64,000 bases of DNA from assembly GCF_022095675.1 (NCBI RefSeq), contig NZ_JAHYSG010000054.1:1-64000 (forward strand), read 5' to 3'. The translations under genes and the position numbers were made by a program. Within the stretch, counting starts at the first letter, position 1; each line of letters starts with the position of its first letter. Shown one piece after another: positions 1 through 9,319 of this stretch. Below the pieces are notes generated by a model. It was given only the letters and a program-made list of their open reading frames with translations. It did no database searches and had not been told where the DNA came from. The stretch is from Dactylosporangium sp. AC04546. Its GTDB lineage: Bacteria > Actinomycetota > Actinomycetes > Mycobacteriales > Micromonosporaceae.

Positions 1-2
1 AC

Positions 3-1748
3 AGCCAGGCCGAACACTTCCGCGCCCCCAACGCCATCGCCGGCTACCTCACCAACGACACCTGCGAGCAGTGCAACACCTACAACATGCTCAAACTCAC
101 CCGCGAACTGTGGCTCCTCACGCCGGACAACACCGCGTACTTCGACTACTACGAACGTGCGTTGCTCAACCACCTCATCGGCGCGCAGAACCCGGCCGAC
201 ACCCACGGCCACGTCACCTACTTCACCCCACTACGCCCCGGCGGCCGCCGCGGCGTCGGCCCCGCCTGGGGCGGCGGCACCTGGAGCACCGACTACGACA
301 GCTTCTGGTGCTGCCAGGGCACCGGCGTCGAAACCAACACCAAACTCATGGACTCCATCTACTTCCACAACGCCACCACCCTCACCGTCAACCTGTTCGT
401 CCCATCCGTCCTCACCTGGACCCAGCAAAGCGTCACCATCACCCAGACCACCACCTACCCGGCCAGCGACACCACCACGTTGACCGTCCAGGGCAGCGGC
501 ACCTGGACCATGCGAATCCGCATCCCCGCCTGGACCACCAGCCCCACCATCACCGTCAACAGCACCACCCAGAACGCCACCCCCGGCACCTACGCCAGCC
601 TGACCCGGACCTGGGCGGACGGGGACACCGTCACCGTTACGCTGCCCATGCGCATCGTCATGCGGGCCGCGAACGACAACCCCAACCTCTCGGCGATCAC
701 CTACGGGCCCGTTGTGCTGTCCGGCAACTACGGCGACACCGCGCTCACCGCGCCGCCCCTGCTGACCGTCGCCTCGATCAGCCGCACCAGCACGACGGCG
801 CTGCGGTTCAGCGCGACCGCGAACGGCGCGCCGATCGAGCTCGGGCCGTTCCACGACGCGCACGGGCACAACTACGCCGTCTACTGGACGGCGCCCGGTG
901 AGGGAGCCGTCGTCAGCACACCCACGTTCCGGCTGGTGAACCAGGCCAGCTCGCTCGTGCTCGGGGTACAGGATATGTCCACTGCGGACGGTGGGCTCGC
1001 ACTGCAGTGGGGTGACACCGGGACGCCCGACCACAATTGGGAGTTCATCGTCGACGGCATCGCGGTGCGGCTGCGCAACCTCAACAGCGGGCGGGTCCTC
1101 GGGGTCGAGGGCGCGTCCACCGCCGACAACGCCCGGGTCCTGCAGTGGTCCGACAACGGCACCGCCGACCACCGCTGGGTGATCAAGGATGCCGGCACGG
1201 GCGGCCACCGCCTCGTCAACGGCAACAGCGGCAAGGTGCTCGCGATCCGCGACGGCTCCACGGCGCAGGGCGCGCAGGCCGTCCAGGCGCCCGACGACGG
1301 CACCGCGGACAACCTCTGGCGGTTCGTCCCCGACGGCGCCCGTCGCATCCAGAACCTCAACAGCGGGCTCGTCCTCGGCGTCACCGGCATGTCCACCGCC
1401 GACGGCGCCCTCGTCGTGCAGTGGGGCAGTACCGGCACGCCCGACCACTACTGGACCGCGATCGTCGACACCGACGGGTACCTGCGCTTCCGCAACGGCA
1501 ACAGCGGCAAGGTCCTCGGCGTCGAGAACGCGGCCGACGCCAACGGCGCCCGGGTGGTGCAGTGGTCCGACACCGGCACGGCCGACCACCGCTGGCGGCT
1601 GCGCTACGGGCGGAGCGGCTGCTTCCGCATCCAGTGCGCCAACGGTGGCCGAGTGCTCGGCGTCACCGACCGGTCCGCCGCGGCCGGCGCCCAGATCGTG
1701 CTGTGGGACGACAACGGCACGACCGATCATCTGTGGCGGTTCGTGTAG
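3..1748 (+). CDS. GH127-type beta-L-arabinofuranosidase with C-terminal ricin-lectin repeats (5' end outside window)
   Basis: The frame is open from the window edge, so the start and any signal peptide lie upstream. The first third matches the GH127 (DUF1680) family. CNTYNMLKL at bases 72-98 is the cysteine-containing signature of these retaining beta-L-arabinofuranosidases, and a WCC motif near base 310 fits the zinc-cysteine site. From about base 925 come six repeats of roughly 46 residues, each with a VLGV or similar core, an Asn/Asp-Gly-Thr turn and a W-x-(F/I) end, enough for two beta-trefoil RICIN lectin units. The enzyme probably removes arabinose from plant polymers outside the cell while the lectin binds glycan. 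It ends 3 bp from the convergent fumarase gene, leaving no room for a terminator. Fold confidence is high; the exact substrate is inferred. Confidence 0.85.
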   Translation, partial: SQAEHFRAPNAIAGYLTNDTCEQCNTYNMLKLTRELWLLTPDNTAYFDYYERALLNHLIGAQNPADTHGHVTYFTPLRPGGRRGVGPAWGGGTWSTDYDSFWCCQGTGVETNTKLMDSIYFHNATTLTVNLFVPSVLTWTQQSVTITQTTTYPASDTTTLTVQGSGTWTMRIRIPAWTTSPTITVNSTTQNATPGTYASLTRTWADGDTVTVTLPMRIVMRAANDNPNLSAITYGPVVLSGNYGDTALTAPPLLTVASISRTSTTALRFSATANGAPIELGPFHDAHGHNYAVYWTAPGEGAVVSTPTFRLVNQASSLVLGVQDMSTADGGLALQWGDTGTPDHNWEFIVDGIAVRLRNLNSGRVLGVEGASTADNARVLQWSDNGTADHRWVIKDAGTGGHRLVNGNSGKVLAIRDGSTAQGAQAVQAPDDGTADNLWRFVPDGARRIQNLNSGLVLGVTGMSTADGALVVQWGSTGTPDHYWTAIVDTDGYLRFRNGNSGKVLGVENAADANGARVVQWSDTGTADHRWRLRYGRSGCFRIQCANGGRVLGVTDRSAAAGAQIVLWDDNGTTDHLWRFV

Positions 1749-1751
1749 GCA

Positions 1752-3215
1752 CTATCGGCTGGCGGCCAGGTCGGCGGTGCCCGGTTGGGTCATCTCGGAG
1801 GGCACCACGACCCGGTCGAACAGGTCCTCGCTGACGCCGCGCTGCAGGGCCGCGTCCTTGAGGGTGAGGTTGTGGTCGACCGCGAAGTGGGCGATCTCCG
1901 ACGCCTTGTCGTAGCCGATGACCGGCGAGAGCGCGGTGACCAGCATGACCGAGTGGTCGACGTTCTGGCGCAGGCGCTCCTCGTTGAGCCGGGCGCCCTC
2001 GACGAGGAACCGGCGCAGGTGGTCGGTCATGTCGGCGAGGATGCGGACCGAGTGCAGCACGTTGCTGATGATGATCGGCCGGAACGCGTTGAGCTCGAAG
2101 TTGCCCTCGCCGCCGGCCACCGCGACCGCGGTGTCGGAGCCGATGACCTGGACGCAGACCATGAGCATGGCCTCGGCCTGGGTCGGGTTGACCTTCCCCG
2201 GCATGATCGACGAACCCGGCTCGTTGGCCGGCAGGTCGAGCTCGTGCAGGCCGGTGCGTGGCCCGGAGCCGAGCCAGCGCAGGTCGTTGGCGAACTTGAA
2301 CAGCGTCACGGCGACGCCGCGCAGGGCGGCCGAGGTGCGTACGAGCGCGTCGAGGGAGCCCTGCGCCGCGAACTTGTTCGGCGCGGTGACGAACGGCCAC
2401 CCGGTCATCGACGCGATCGCCCGGGCGGCGTCGTCGCCGAAGCCGGGCGGGGCGTTCAGCCCGGTGCCGACCGCGGTGCCGCCCATCGCCAGCCGGTACA
2501 GACCGGCCCGGGTGGTGGTGAGGTGGTCGGTGGCGTCGTGCAGCTGGGCCGCGTAGCCCGACCACTCCTGGCCGACGGTCAGCGGGGTGGCGTCCTCCAG
2601 GTGCGTGCGGCCGATCTTGACGACGTCGGACCACTCCCGGCTCTTGGCGGCGATCGCGTCGTGCAGGCGGCCCAGCGCCGGCACGAGCTGCTCGTCGATC
2701 GCTGTCACGGCGGCGATGTGCATCGCCGTGGGGAACGTGTCGTTGGACGACTGGCCCATGTTGACGTCGTCGTTGGGATGGATCGGCGCCTTGCTGCCGA
2801 GCTCGCCGCCCGTAAGCTGGATCGCCCGGTTGGCGATCACCTCGTTGACGTTCATGTTCGACTGGGTGCCGGAGCCGGTCTGCCACACGTACAGCGGGAA
2901 CTCGCTGTCCAGCCGGCCCGCGATGACCTCGTCGGCCACCCGCGTGATGAGCTGCGCCTTCCACTCCGGCAGCCGGCCGGCCCGGAAGTTGACCACCGCG
3001 GCGGCCTTCTTCACGTAGCCGTAGGCGTGGTAGACGGCCTTGGGCATCCGGTCGTCGCCGATGTCGAAGTGCTCGAGCGACCGCTGGGTCTGCGCGCCCC
3101 AGTAGCGGTTCGCCGGCACCTCGACCGCGCCGAGGGAGTCGGTCTCGGTGCGCGTGCCGGTGGCGTCGATGCCGATCGGCAGGTCGCTCTGGTGAGGTTT
3201 CGCCTGCTGGGTCAC
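1752..3215 (-). CDS. fumC: Class II fumarate hydratase
   Basis: This 487-residue protein interconverts fumarate and malate in the TCA cycle as a soluble homotetramer. The fumarase/aspartase superfamily signature GSSIMPGKVNP is present (bases about 2190-2225), as are the upstream SGTQSNMNVNEV and SSNDTFPTAMH motifs. Length fits class II fumarases (about 460-480). The start is taken as GTG at 3215, reading VTQQAKPHQSD, because it lies only 5 bp after the malic enzyme stop and is preceded by GTGAGG. The open frame runs much further upstream, but that part is the shadow of the malic enzyme gene. The pair is almost certainly co-transcribed, linking malate decarboxylation with fumarate/malate exchange. 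Confidence 0.95.
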   Translation of the reverse strand: MTQQAKPHQSDLPIGIDATGTRTETDSLGAVEVPANRYWGAQTQRSLEHFDIGDDRMPKAVYHAYGYVKKAAAVVNFRAGRLPEWKAQLITRVADEVIAGRLDSEFPLYVWQTGSGTQSNMNVNEVIANRAIQLTGGELGSKAPIHPNDDVNMGQSSNDTFPTAMHIAAVTAIDEQLVPALGRLHDAIAAKSREWSDVVKIGRTHLEDATPLTVGQEWSGYAAQLHDATDHLTTTRAGLYRLAMGGTAVGTGLNAPPGFGDDAARAIASMTGWPFVTAPNKFAAQGSLDALVRTSAALRGVAVTLFKFANDLRWLGSGPRTGLHELDLPANEPGSSIMPGKVNPTQAEAMLMVCVQVIGSDTAVAVAGGEGNFELNAFRPIIISNVLHSVRILADMTDHLRRFLVEGARLNEERLRQNVDHSVMLVTALSPVIGYDKASEIAHFAVDHNLTLKDAALQRGVSEDLFDRVVVPSEMTQPGTADLAASR

Positions 3216-3220
3216 TTGCC

Positions 3221-4921
3221 TCACCCAGCCTTGATCTCGCGGTACCGCGGCTGCCACATCGCTTCGCGGACCTGCCGGGCGGTGTCGGTCAGCTTCGTGC
3301 GGGCGAGGCCCTCGGCGGCGGCCTCGTCGGCGACCGCCGTGGCGACCGTCGCCGACACCTGGCGCAGGTCCTCCACGTGCGGCAGGACGGAGGCGCCGGG
3401 CGTGCTCACGTCGACCATCTGCGCGACGGCGTCGGCGGCGGCCTGGAACATGCGGTCGCTGATCCGCGACGCGCGGGCGGTGATCGTGCCGAGGCCGAGC
3501 CCGGGGTACAGCAGGGCGTTGTTGGCCTGGCCGATCGCGTACGTGATGCCGGTGTGGGTGACCGGCGCCACCGGGATCCCGGTCGCGACCAGGGCCCGGC
3601 CACCGGTCCACGGGATCAGGTCGCTGGGCATCGCCTCGATGCGCTCGGTCGGGTTGGACAGCGGGAAGATGATCGGCCGGTCGACGTGCCGGGCCATCTC
3701 CCGCACGATCGCCTCGGTGAACGCGCCGCGCGCGGTCGAGGTGCCGATGAGCATCGTCGGCTTGACCTTCGCGACGGTCTCCGCGAGCCCGATCCGGCCC
3801 TTGACCTCGCTCGCCGGCCGGGCGTAGGCGACCTGGAAGTCGCGCAGGTCGGTCATGTCGTCGGTGAGCAGCCCCTGCCGGTCGACGCACCAGATCTGCC
3901 GGGTGGCCGCGTCGCGGTCGAGGCCGTCGCGGACCATCGCGTCGCGGAGCTGGTCGGCGATGCCGATCCCGGCGGTACCGGCGCCGAAGACCACGACCCG
4001 CTGGTCGCGCATCCGGGTGCCGGCCACCCGCAGCGCGCTGAGCGCGGCCGCGAGCACGATGGCGCCCGTGCCCTGCATGTCGTCGTTGAACGTGCAGATG
4101 CGGTCGCGGTACCGCTCCAGGATCCGCCGGCCGTTGCTCGGGCCGAAGTCCTCCCAGTGCAGCAGCGCGCCCGGGAACAGCTTGGTCGCGGCGTTCACGT
4201 AGGCGTCGATGAACGCGTCGTAGCGCTGCCCGCGGATGCGCTCGTGGCGGTTGCCGAGGTAGTCGGGGTCCTCGAGCAGTTCGGCGTTGTTCGTGCCCAC
4301 GTCGAGCGAGACCGGGATGACCCGCGCCGGGTCGATGCCGGCGGCGGCGGTGTACACGGCGAGCTTGCCCACGGCGATGTCGATGCCGCCGACGCCCCAG
4401 TCGCCGATGCCCAGGATCTCCTCGGCGTCGGAGGCGACGATCAGGTCCACGTCGCCGGCGCCCAGCCCGAGGTCGGCGAACGCGGACTCGATCCGTTCCG
4501 GCTCGTCGATCGACAGGTACACCCCTCGCGGGCGGCGGTACTCGTGGCTGTACCGCTTGATGGCCGCGCCCACGGTCGGGTCGTAGACGACCGGCAGCAT
4601 CTCGCGCAGGTGCTCGGCCAGCAGGCGGAAGTACAGCACCTCGTTGTTGTCCTGCAGCATCGCCAGGAAGACGTTCTTGTGCAGGTCGGACGGCTGATCG
4701 GCGTACTGTTCGTAGGCCCGCCGGACCTGGTCCTCCAGCGACTGCACGGCCGCCGGCAGCAGGCCCTCCACCCCGAGGTCCCGCCGCTCCTGCCGGGTGA
4801 ACGCCGCCCCCTTGTTCAGCAGCGGTGTGTCGAGGACCTCCGCCCCGCGTACCGCGGCGACGTAGCTGTCACCCTCGACGTGAAACTTCCGTTTCGCCGA
4901 CACCAGCGTCGCGGCAGTCAT
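3221..4921 (-). CDS. maeA: NAD-dependent malic enzyme (malate dehydrogenase, oxaloacetate-decarboxylating)
   Basis: This 566-residue protein belongs to the large malic enzyme family, which oxidatively decarboxylates malate to pyruvate. Seen in the sequence: the malic N-terminal domain with RPRGVYLS and SDAEEILGIGDWG, the metal-binding FNDDMQGTGA motif, and the Rossmann dinucleotide motif VVFGAGTAGIGIA. Length matches the SfcA/MaeA type (about 565) and not the shorter class. The start at 4921 is chosen because GGAGG stands five bases ahead; an ATG 45 bases further upstream lacks a ribosome site. It is the first gene of an operon with fumC, 5 bp apart. NAD rather than NADP preference is inferred from family membership. 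Confidence 0.93.
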   Translation of the reverse strand: MTAATLVSAKRKFHVEGDSYVAAVRGAEVLDTPLLNKGAAFTRQERRDLGVEGLLPAAVQSLEDQVRRAYEQYADQPSDLHKNVFLAMLQDNNEVLYFRLLAEHLREMLPVVYDPTVGAAIKRYSHEYRRPRGVYLSIDEPERIESAFADLGLGAGDVDLIVASDAEEILGIGDWGVGGIDIAVGKLAVYTAAAGIDPARVIPVSLDVGTNNAELLEDPDYLGNRHERIRGQRYDAFIDAYVNAATKLFPGALLHWEDFGPSNGRRILERYRDRICTFNDDMQGTGAIVLAAALSALRVAGTRMRDQRVVVFGAGTAGIGIADQLRDAMVRDGLDRDAATRQIWCVDRQGLLTDDMTDLRDFQVAYARPASEVKGRIGLAETVAKVKPTMLIGTSTARGAFTEAIVREMARHVDRPIIFPLSNPTERIEAMPSDLIPWTGGRALVATGIPVAPVTHTGITYAIGQANNALLYPGLGLGTITARASRISDRMFQAAADAVAQMVDVSTPGASVLPHVEDLRQVSATVATAVADEAAAEGLARTKLTDTARQVREAMWQPRYREIKAG

Positions 4922-4948
4922 AGCCACCTCCTGCGGCGTGTGGTTGTC

Positions 4949-4964
4949 GCCCCCGGACCGGGGC
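4949..4964 (-). terminator. GC hairpin between the AfsR-like gene and the malic enzyme gene
   Basis: GCCCC pairs with GGGGC around a short CGG/CCG inner stem. The hairpin lies between the stop of the upstream minus-strand gene (5006) and the malic enzyme start (4921). No T-tract follows, which is usual for actinobacterial terminators. It could equally be a chance GC palindrome. Confidence 0.3.
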
Positions 4965-5005
4965 ACGGTCGTAGCTACCCGCTACCGCCGCGACAATCCC
5001 CGGCC

Positions 5006-7585
5006 TCAGCGGTGCTCGATGATCCGGGTCAGCTCGGCGGCCCGCTCGTCGTTGCCGACCCGGCGGAACAGCGTCCGCGCCTCCTCGAAGGCGGCCCGCG
5101 CCGCGGCCGGGTCGACGCTCGCGAACGCCTGGCCCAGGCTGCTCAGGGCGGACGCCTGGTACGAGTGCCAGCCGCGGGTGCGCCACAGGGCCACCGACTG
5201 CTGTAGGTGCTCGATCGCGTGCCGGGGCCGGCCGGCGGCCAGCTCCAGCTCGCCGAGCAGCCCCAGGCTGTCGGCGAGGTGGTGGGTCATGTTGTACTCG
5301 CGGCTCAGTGCCGACGCCAGCTCGGCCGTCTCGTGGGCGAGCGGGTCGCCGCGCAGCTGGTAGACCCGGGCCAGCGCGACGAGGGTGAGCGTCTCGGTGT
5401 AGTTGTCGCGGTACCGCCGGGAGATGGCCAGCGACTCGCCCAGCATCCGCTGGGCGAGCTCGAGGTTGCCGAGCTCGCGATGGCCGATGCCCAGGTACTG
5501 CAGGACGGTCGCCTCGGCCCGGGCGTTGCCCAGCGCCCGCGCGTGGTCGAGCGCGGCGTCGGCGTGCCCGACCGCGGCGTCGTACGAGGCCCGCTCGAAC
5601 TTCGCCACCGCCAGGACCAGGTTGGCCCGCACCAGCCCGCCGACGTGACCCGACCGCTCGGCACTGCGCAGGGCGCGCTCACCCATGGCGATCGCCGAGT
5701 CGTGGTCGGCCGCGGCGGCCAGCGCCCAGGCGCACATGACGGCGGCATCCGACACGCCCCGCTCGTCGCCCAGCTCCTCGAACATCTCCAGCAGCCGGAA
5801 CGCGTCGGTGCGCAGCCGCGCCATGACCGTGCCGTCGGTGCGGTCCTCGGCCCAGGTCATCACGTCGATCAGGCCGCGCAGCATGACCGCCTCGCCGAGC
5901 CGGTTGCCGGCGCGCCGGCAGGCGGCCAGCACGGCGGTGTTCGTGCTGGTCCAGTCGCGGTACATGCCGCGCAGGTCGAAGTACTTCTCCAGGCAGCCGG
6001 CCAGGTCGAAGGCCAGCGCGTCGAGGCCGAGCCGGCACGCCTGGTACACCGCGGACAGCAGCGCCTCGCGCTCGGCGTCGAACCAGTCGACCGGCTCCAT
6101 CGGGTGCACGTGCCCCTCGGCCCAGGCGGTCGCCGGCCGCGGCGCGGGGCCCCGGATCTCGGCGAAGCACGGGCCGGGGATGCGGCGGGCCATGTGCTCG
6201 GCGAGCACGAGCCAGCCGCCCAGCCCGCGCCCCAGCACCCGCGCCATGTCGTCGTCCGGCTCCTCGGCCCTCGCGCGCTCGCGGGCGTAGAGGCGGACCA
6301 GGTCGTGGAAGCGGTAGCGGTACTGCCCGGCGGCGTCCGTGCCGGCGTCCGTGAGCAGCTGCGCGTCGACGAGCGCCTCGGCCAGCTCGGCCGCCTCCTC
6401 CAGCGAGCAGTCCAGGACGACCGCCGGCAGCCACACCGGGAAGTCCGGCGCGTCGAACAGGCCGAGCAGGCGGAACAGCCGCTGCGAGGTCCCGTTCAGC
6501 CACCGGTAGCTCAGCGCGAGCGAGGCCCGCACCGCAAGATCGCCGGTGTCGAGCGCGTCGAGCGGGCGCGACGCGCCCCGCAGCAGCGCGACGAGCCGGC
6601 CGACCGGCCAGGTGGGCCGGGCCGCCAGCCGCGCGCCGGCGATGCGGACCGCCAGCGGCAGCCCGGCGCACAGCGCGACGAGCTCCGCCGCCTCGGCCGG
6701 CCGGCTCGCGAGGCGGTCCGCTCCGGCCATCCGGGCGAGCAGCCCGGCCGCCTCCTCGTCGGAGTACACGTCGAGGTCGGTGAACCGGGCGCCCTCGATG
6801 CCCTTCAACCGGACCCGGCTGGTGATGACGACCGCGCACGTGGCGGCGCCGGGCAGCAGCGGCCGGACCTGCTCCTCCGACAGCGCGTTGTCCAGCACCA
6901 GCAGGAACCGCCGGCCGGCCAGCCGGGTGCGCAGCAGTGCCGTGCGCTCCTCCGGGTCGTCCGGCATCGCCCGGCTGTCCACGCCCAGCGCCCGCAGGAA
7001 CCGGGCCACCACGTCGACCGGCTCCAGCGGCGCCGCCTCCACCCCGCGGAGGTTCACGTAGAGCTGGCCGTCCGGGTACGCCTCGGCGACGCGGTGGGCG
7101 ACGTGCACGGCGAGCGCCGTCTTGCCGATGCCGCCCATGCCGGCCAGCGCGACGATGACCGGCGCGGTGGCCGGCCGGTCGCCGGTGAGCGTCTCGCACA
7201 GGCGCGCGACGAGCGCCGCGCGCCCGGTGAAGTCCGCGATGTCCGGTGGCAGCATGGCGGGCGCCGCGCTCGGTTCGGCCGGCGCCGCCGGCTCCGCGAC
7301 CGCCTGCGCGGCGAGCGCGTCCCGCACCGCGGCCCAGCGGCCGGCCGCCGCCTCGTCGAGGCCGCACGCCCGGGTGAACGCCAGGACGAAGTCGCGTCGC
7401 GGCAGGCTCGACCGGCTGAGCGTCGAGGCGATGGTGCTGGCGGGCAGGGCGTCACCGACGGCGTCGGCGCGGGCCGCCAACTCCCGGTAGGTGCGGCCCG
7501 ACCAGGCCCGCAGCTCACGCAGGACCGCGACGAACGACGCCGGGCCGGTCGCGGTCGCGGGCTCGGGTCCGCCCTCGTTCGCCAA
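5006..7585 (-). CDS. AfsR-like STAND regulator: HTH, NB-ARC ATPase and TPR repeats
   Basis: About 859 residues. An XRE-like helix-turn-helix lies near residues 10-70 (YRELAARADAV, ASTIASTLSR). An NB-ARC ATPase follows, with P-loop GMGGIGKTA near residue 150, Walker B RFLLVLDN near 225 and TSR sensor motif VVITSRVRL. A helical C-terminal half carries TPR-like repeats (for example AEATVLQYLGIGHRELGNLELA). Such proteins are ATP-switched transcription factors or signalling hubs in actinomycetes. The start is proposed as TTG at 7585, five bases after GGAGG; a much longer frame upstream has no homology-like content. It is divergent from the helical-repeat gene at 7803. The signal and target are unknown. 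Confidence 0.8.
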   Translation of the reverse strand: MANEGGPEPATATGPASFVAVLRELRAWSGRTYRELAARADAVGDALPASTIASTLSRSSLPRRDFVLAFTRACGLDEAAAGRWAAVRDALAAQAVAEPAAPAEPSAAPAMLPPDIADFTGRAALVARLCETLTGDRPATAPVIVALAGMGGIGKTALAVHVAHRVAEAYPDGQLYVNLRGVEAAPLEPVDVVARFLRALGVDSRAMPDDPEERTALLRTRLAGRRFLLVLDNALSEEQVRPLLPGAATCAVVITSRVRLKGIEGARFTDLDVYSDEEAAGLLARMAGADRLASRPAEAAELVALCAGLPLAVRIAGARLAARPTWPVGRLVALLRGASRPLDALDTGDLAVRASLALSYRWLNGTSQRLFRLLGLFDAPDFPVWLPAVVLDCSLEEAAELAEALVDAQLLTDAGTDAAGQYRYRFHDLVRLYARERARAEEPDDDMARVLGRGLGGWLVLAEHMARRIPGPCFAEIRGPAPRPATAWAEGHVHPMEPVDWFDAEREALLSAVYQACRLGLDALAFDLAGCLEKYFDLRGMYRDWTSTNTAVLAACRRAGNRLGEAVMLRGLIDVMTWAEDRTDGTVMARLRTDAFRLLEMFEELGDERGVSDAAVMCAWALAAAADHDSAIAMGERALRSAERSGHVGGLVRANLVLAVAKFERASYDAAVGHADAALDHARALGNARAEATVLQYLGIGHRELGNLELAQRMLGESLAISRRYRDNYTETLTLVALARVYQLRGDPLAHETAELASALSREYNMTHHLADSLGLLGELELAAGRPRHAIEHLQQSVALWRTRGWHSYQASALSSLGQAFASVDPAAARAAFEEARTLFRRVGNDERAAELTRIIEHR

Positions 7586-7731
7586 AACCGCCTCCGCCGC
7601 TCGACGCCGCTTGGCATTGAGCCTAGTGGACGTCGACCGCCGGCCATCATTCGCGGCGGTGACCGCCCCCCGCACGGTCACCGCTGCACTCCTGATGACG
7701 GTGCCATCCGGCGGGCGCCCGGACACCCCGC

Positions 7732-7770
7732 CGGAGCGTTCGGATCTGTACGGATCCGTTCGGAACGCTT
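7732..7770. promoter_or_regulatory. Phased CGGA direct repeats in the divergent promoter
   Basis: CGGA occurs at 7732, 7741, 7751 and 7761, about one helical turn apart. The units read CGGATCTGTA, CGGATCCGTT and CGGAACGCTT. They lie between the AfsR-like gene and the divergent gene at 7803. Helically phased direct repeats are typical of SARP/OmpR-type sites, so this is a candidate operator; that role is inference. Confidence 0.35.
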
Positions 7771-7802
7771 GAGACCGCGGCGGCCGGGCGGGAAGCTCAG
7801 GC

Positions 7803-9251
7803 ATGACCTCGATGGGCGGCATCCGTGCGGCGGCCGGGAACCGGTCGCTCGACGGCGCGTCGGCGAGCCTGGTGGAGCTGCTGCACTCGACCGGCGCGTG
7901 GACGGTAGAGGTGGCCCTGTCGCACCTGCCGCTCCTGGCCGACGACCTCGACCGGCACGCCGTGATCGCGTACCTCGCGCCGCTGGCGCCGGGCGACGCC
8001 TGGGCCGCCGCGAAGCGCATCGCGGACCCGGGCTGGTTCGCCGAGGCGGCCGTCGCCGTGGCGCCGTACCTGCCGGCCGACCTGCTCGGCGAGGCGCTCT
8101 CCGCGGCCGCGGCGATGCCACGGGACTCGCCCGCGTCGGCAAGGTTGCTGGCCGGCCTCGCCCCGCACCTCCCGGCCGCGCTGCTGCCGGCCGCGCTCGC
8201 CGCGGCCGGGCCGGTCTCGGGCGACCGGTTTCGGGCCGGCGCCCTCGCCGCCCTCGCGCTGCGGCTGCCCGCCGACCTCCTCGGTGCCATGCTGCGCGTG
8301 ATCGCCGCCGAGCCGGACGAACCCGACCGGGCGCGGGCGCTCGGCGTGCTCGCCCCGGTGCTGCCGCCGGCCCTGTTGGGCACGGCGCTCGCCGCCGCGA
8401 AGTCGCTCACGGACCCGTCTGCGGCGCTCACGGCACTGGTGCCGTACCTTCCCGACGGCCCGCTGCTCGACGAGGCCGTCGCCGCGATCGCCGCCGGCGC
8501 GCCGCGGGCGGCGGCCCTCACGAACCGCATCCCGCTGTGGTTCGGCGACGACCGCACTGACGCGGCCGACCGGGCGCACGCCGCGGCCGCGGCCGTCACC
8601 GACCACGCCGCCCGCGCCGAGGCGCTCATCGGCCTGCTCGCGCACCTGCGCGATCCCGCGTACGCGACCGCGGCGCGGCAGGCACTCGACGCCGCGGTGA
8701 GCGTCAGCGACAGCCGAGTCCGGGCGGAGCGGCTGACCGCGCTCATCCCGTGGCTCACCGGGCCCGCGCGCGCCATCGCCGTCCGCGCGGCGCACGCGGC
8801 CACGGAGGCTGTGACCGACCCCGAGCTGCGGGCGGAGTCCCGGTTGGGCCTCGTCCGGTACCTGACCGGCACCGACCGCGACGTCGCCGTCCGGCAGGGT
8901 CTGGCCGTCGCGGCCGTGACCGCCGACGGGGCAAGGCGCTGCCGGATGCTCGCCGGGCTCGCCGCCCACCTGTCGCCCGACCGGCTCGCTCAGGCCCTGG
9001 CGGTGGCCACCGACGGCACCGTCGCCGACCGCTGGCGGGCGCAGGCGATCGCCGGCCTGGCCGGGCACCTGCCACCGGCGCTGCTGGCCGAGGCGTTGTC
9101 CGCGGCGAAGGCCATCGGCAGCGGCTACTGGCAGGCGGTCGCCCTCAACGGCCTCGCGCCCCACCTGCCGCCCGATCTTCTGCCCGAGGCGGTAGCGGCC
9201 GGCCTGACCCTTGCCGACGGCAGGCCGTCACCATCCCGAAAGCCGTCATGA
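7803..9251 (+). CDS. Alpha-helical (HEAT-like) repeat protein of unknown function
   Basis: The 482-residue protein is built almost wholly from degenerate repeats of about 27-35 residues. Units look like LAPHLP-x-ALL-x-EALAAA followed by a less conserved helix pair, for example LAGLAPHLPAALLPAALAAA and IAGLAGHLPPALLAEALSAA. Such repeats form a solenoid that normally binds protein partners. No signal peptide, membrane segment or catalytic motif is visible. The divergent AfsR-like regulator 217 bp away suggests shared control or a scaffold role for that ATPase, but this is inference. Ala/Leu content is extreme, so weak homology calls should be treated with care. Confidence 0.65.
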   Translation: MTSMGGIRAAAGNRSLDGASASLVELLHSTGAWTVEVALSHLPLLADDLDRHAVIAYLAPLAPGDAWAAAKRIADPGWFAEAAVAVAPYLPADLLGEALSAAAAMPRDSPASARLLAGLAPHLPAALLPAALAAAGPVSGDRFRAGALAALALRLPADLLGAMLRVIAAEPDEPDRARALGVLAPVLPPALLGTALAAAKSLTDPSAALTALVPYLPDGPLLDEAVAAIAAGAPRAAALTNRIPLWFGDDRTDAADRAHAAAAAVTDHAARAEALIGLLAHLRDPAYATAARQALDAAVSVSDSRVRAERLTALIPWLTGPARAIAVRAAHAATEAVTDPELRAESRLGLVRYLTGTDRDVAVRQGLAVAAVTADGARRCRMLAGLAAHLSPDRLAQALAVATDGTVADRWRAQAIAGLAGHLPPALLAEALSAAKAIGSGYWQAVALNGLAPHLPPDLLPEAVAAGLTLADGRPSPSRKPS

Positions 9252-9319
9252 CCGAGGGGCCTGCGCCCCGCCTCACACTGACCGCTTGAGCCCTGCGGAA
9301 GCGTGGCGGGGCGAGGACA

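Noticed and set aside
231..1730. Long antisense frame through the glycosidase
   Set aside because: Produced by high GC and the lectin repeats; no ribosome site or domain pattern.
3216..3890. Extension of fumC to 3890
   Set aside because: It overlaps the malic enzyme gene in another frame and has shadow composition.
7586..8872. N-terminal extension of the AfsR-like frame to 8872
   Set aside because: The added 429 residues are Ser/Arg/Ala-rich antisense of the helical-repeat gene; a TTG with GGAGG at 7585 fits better.
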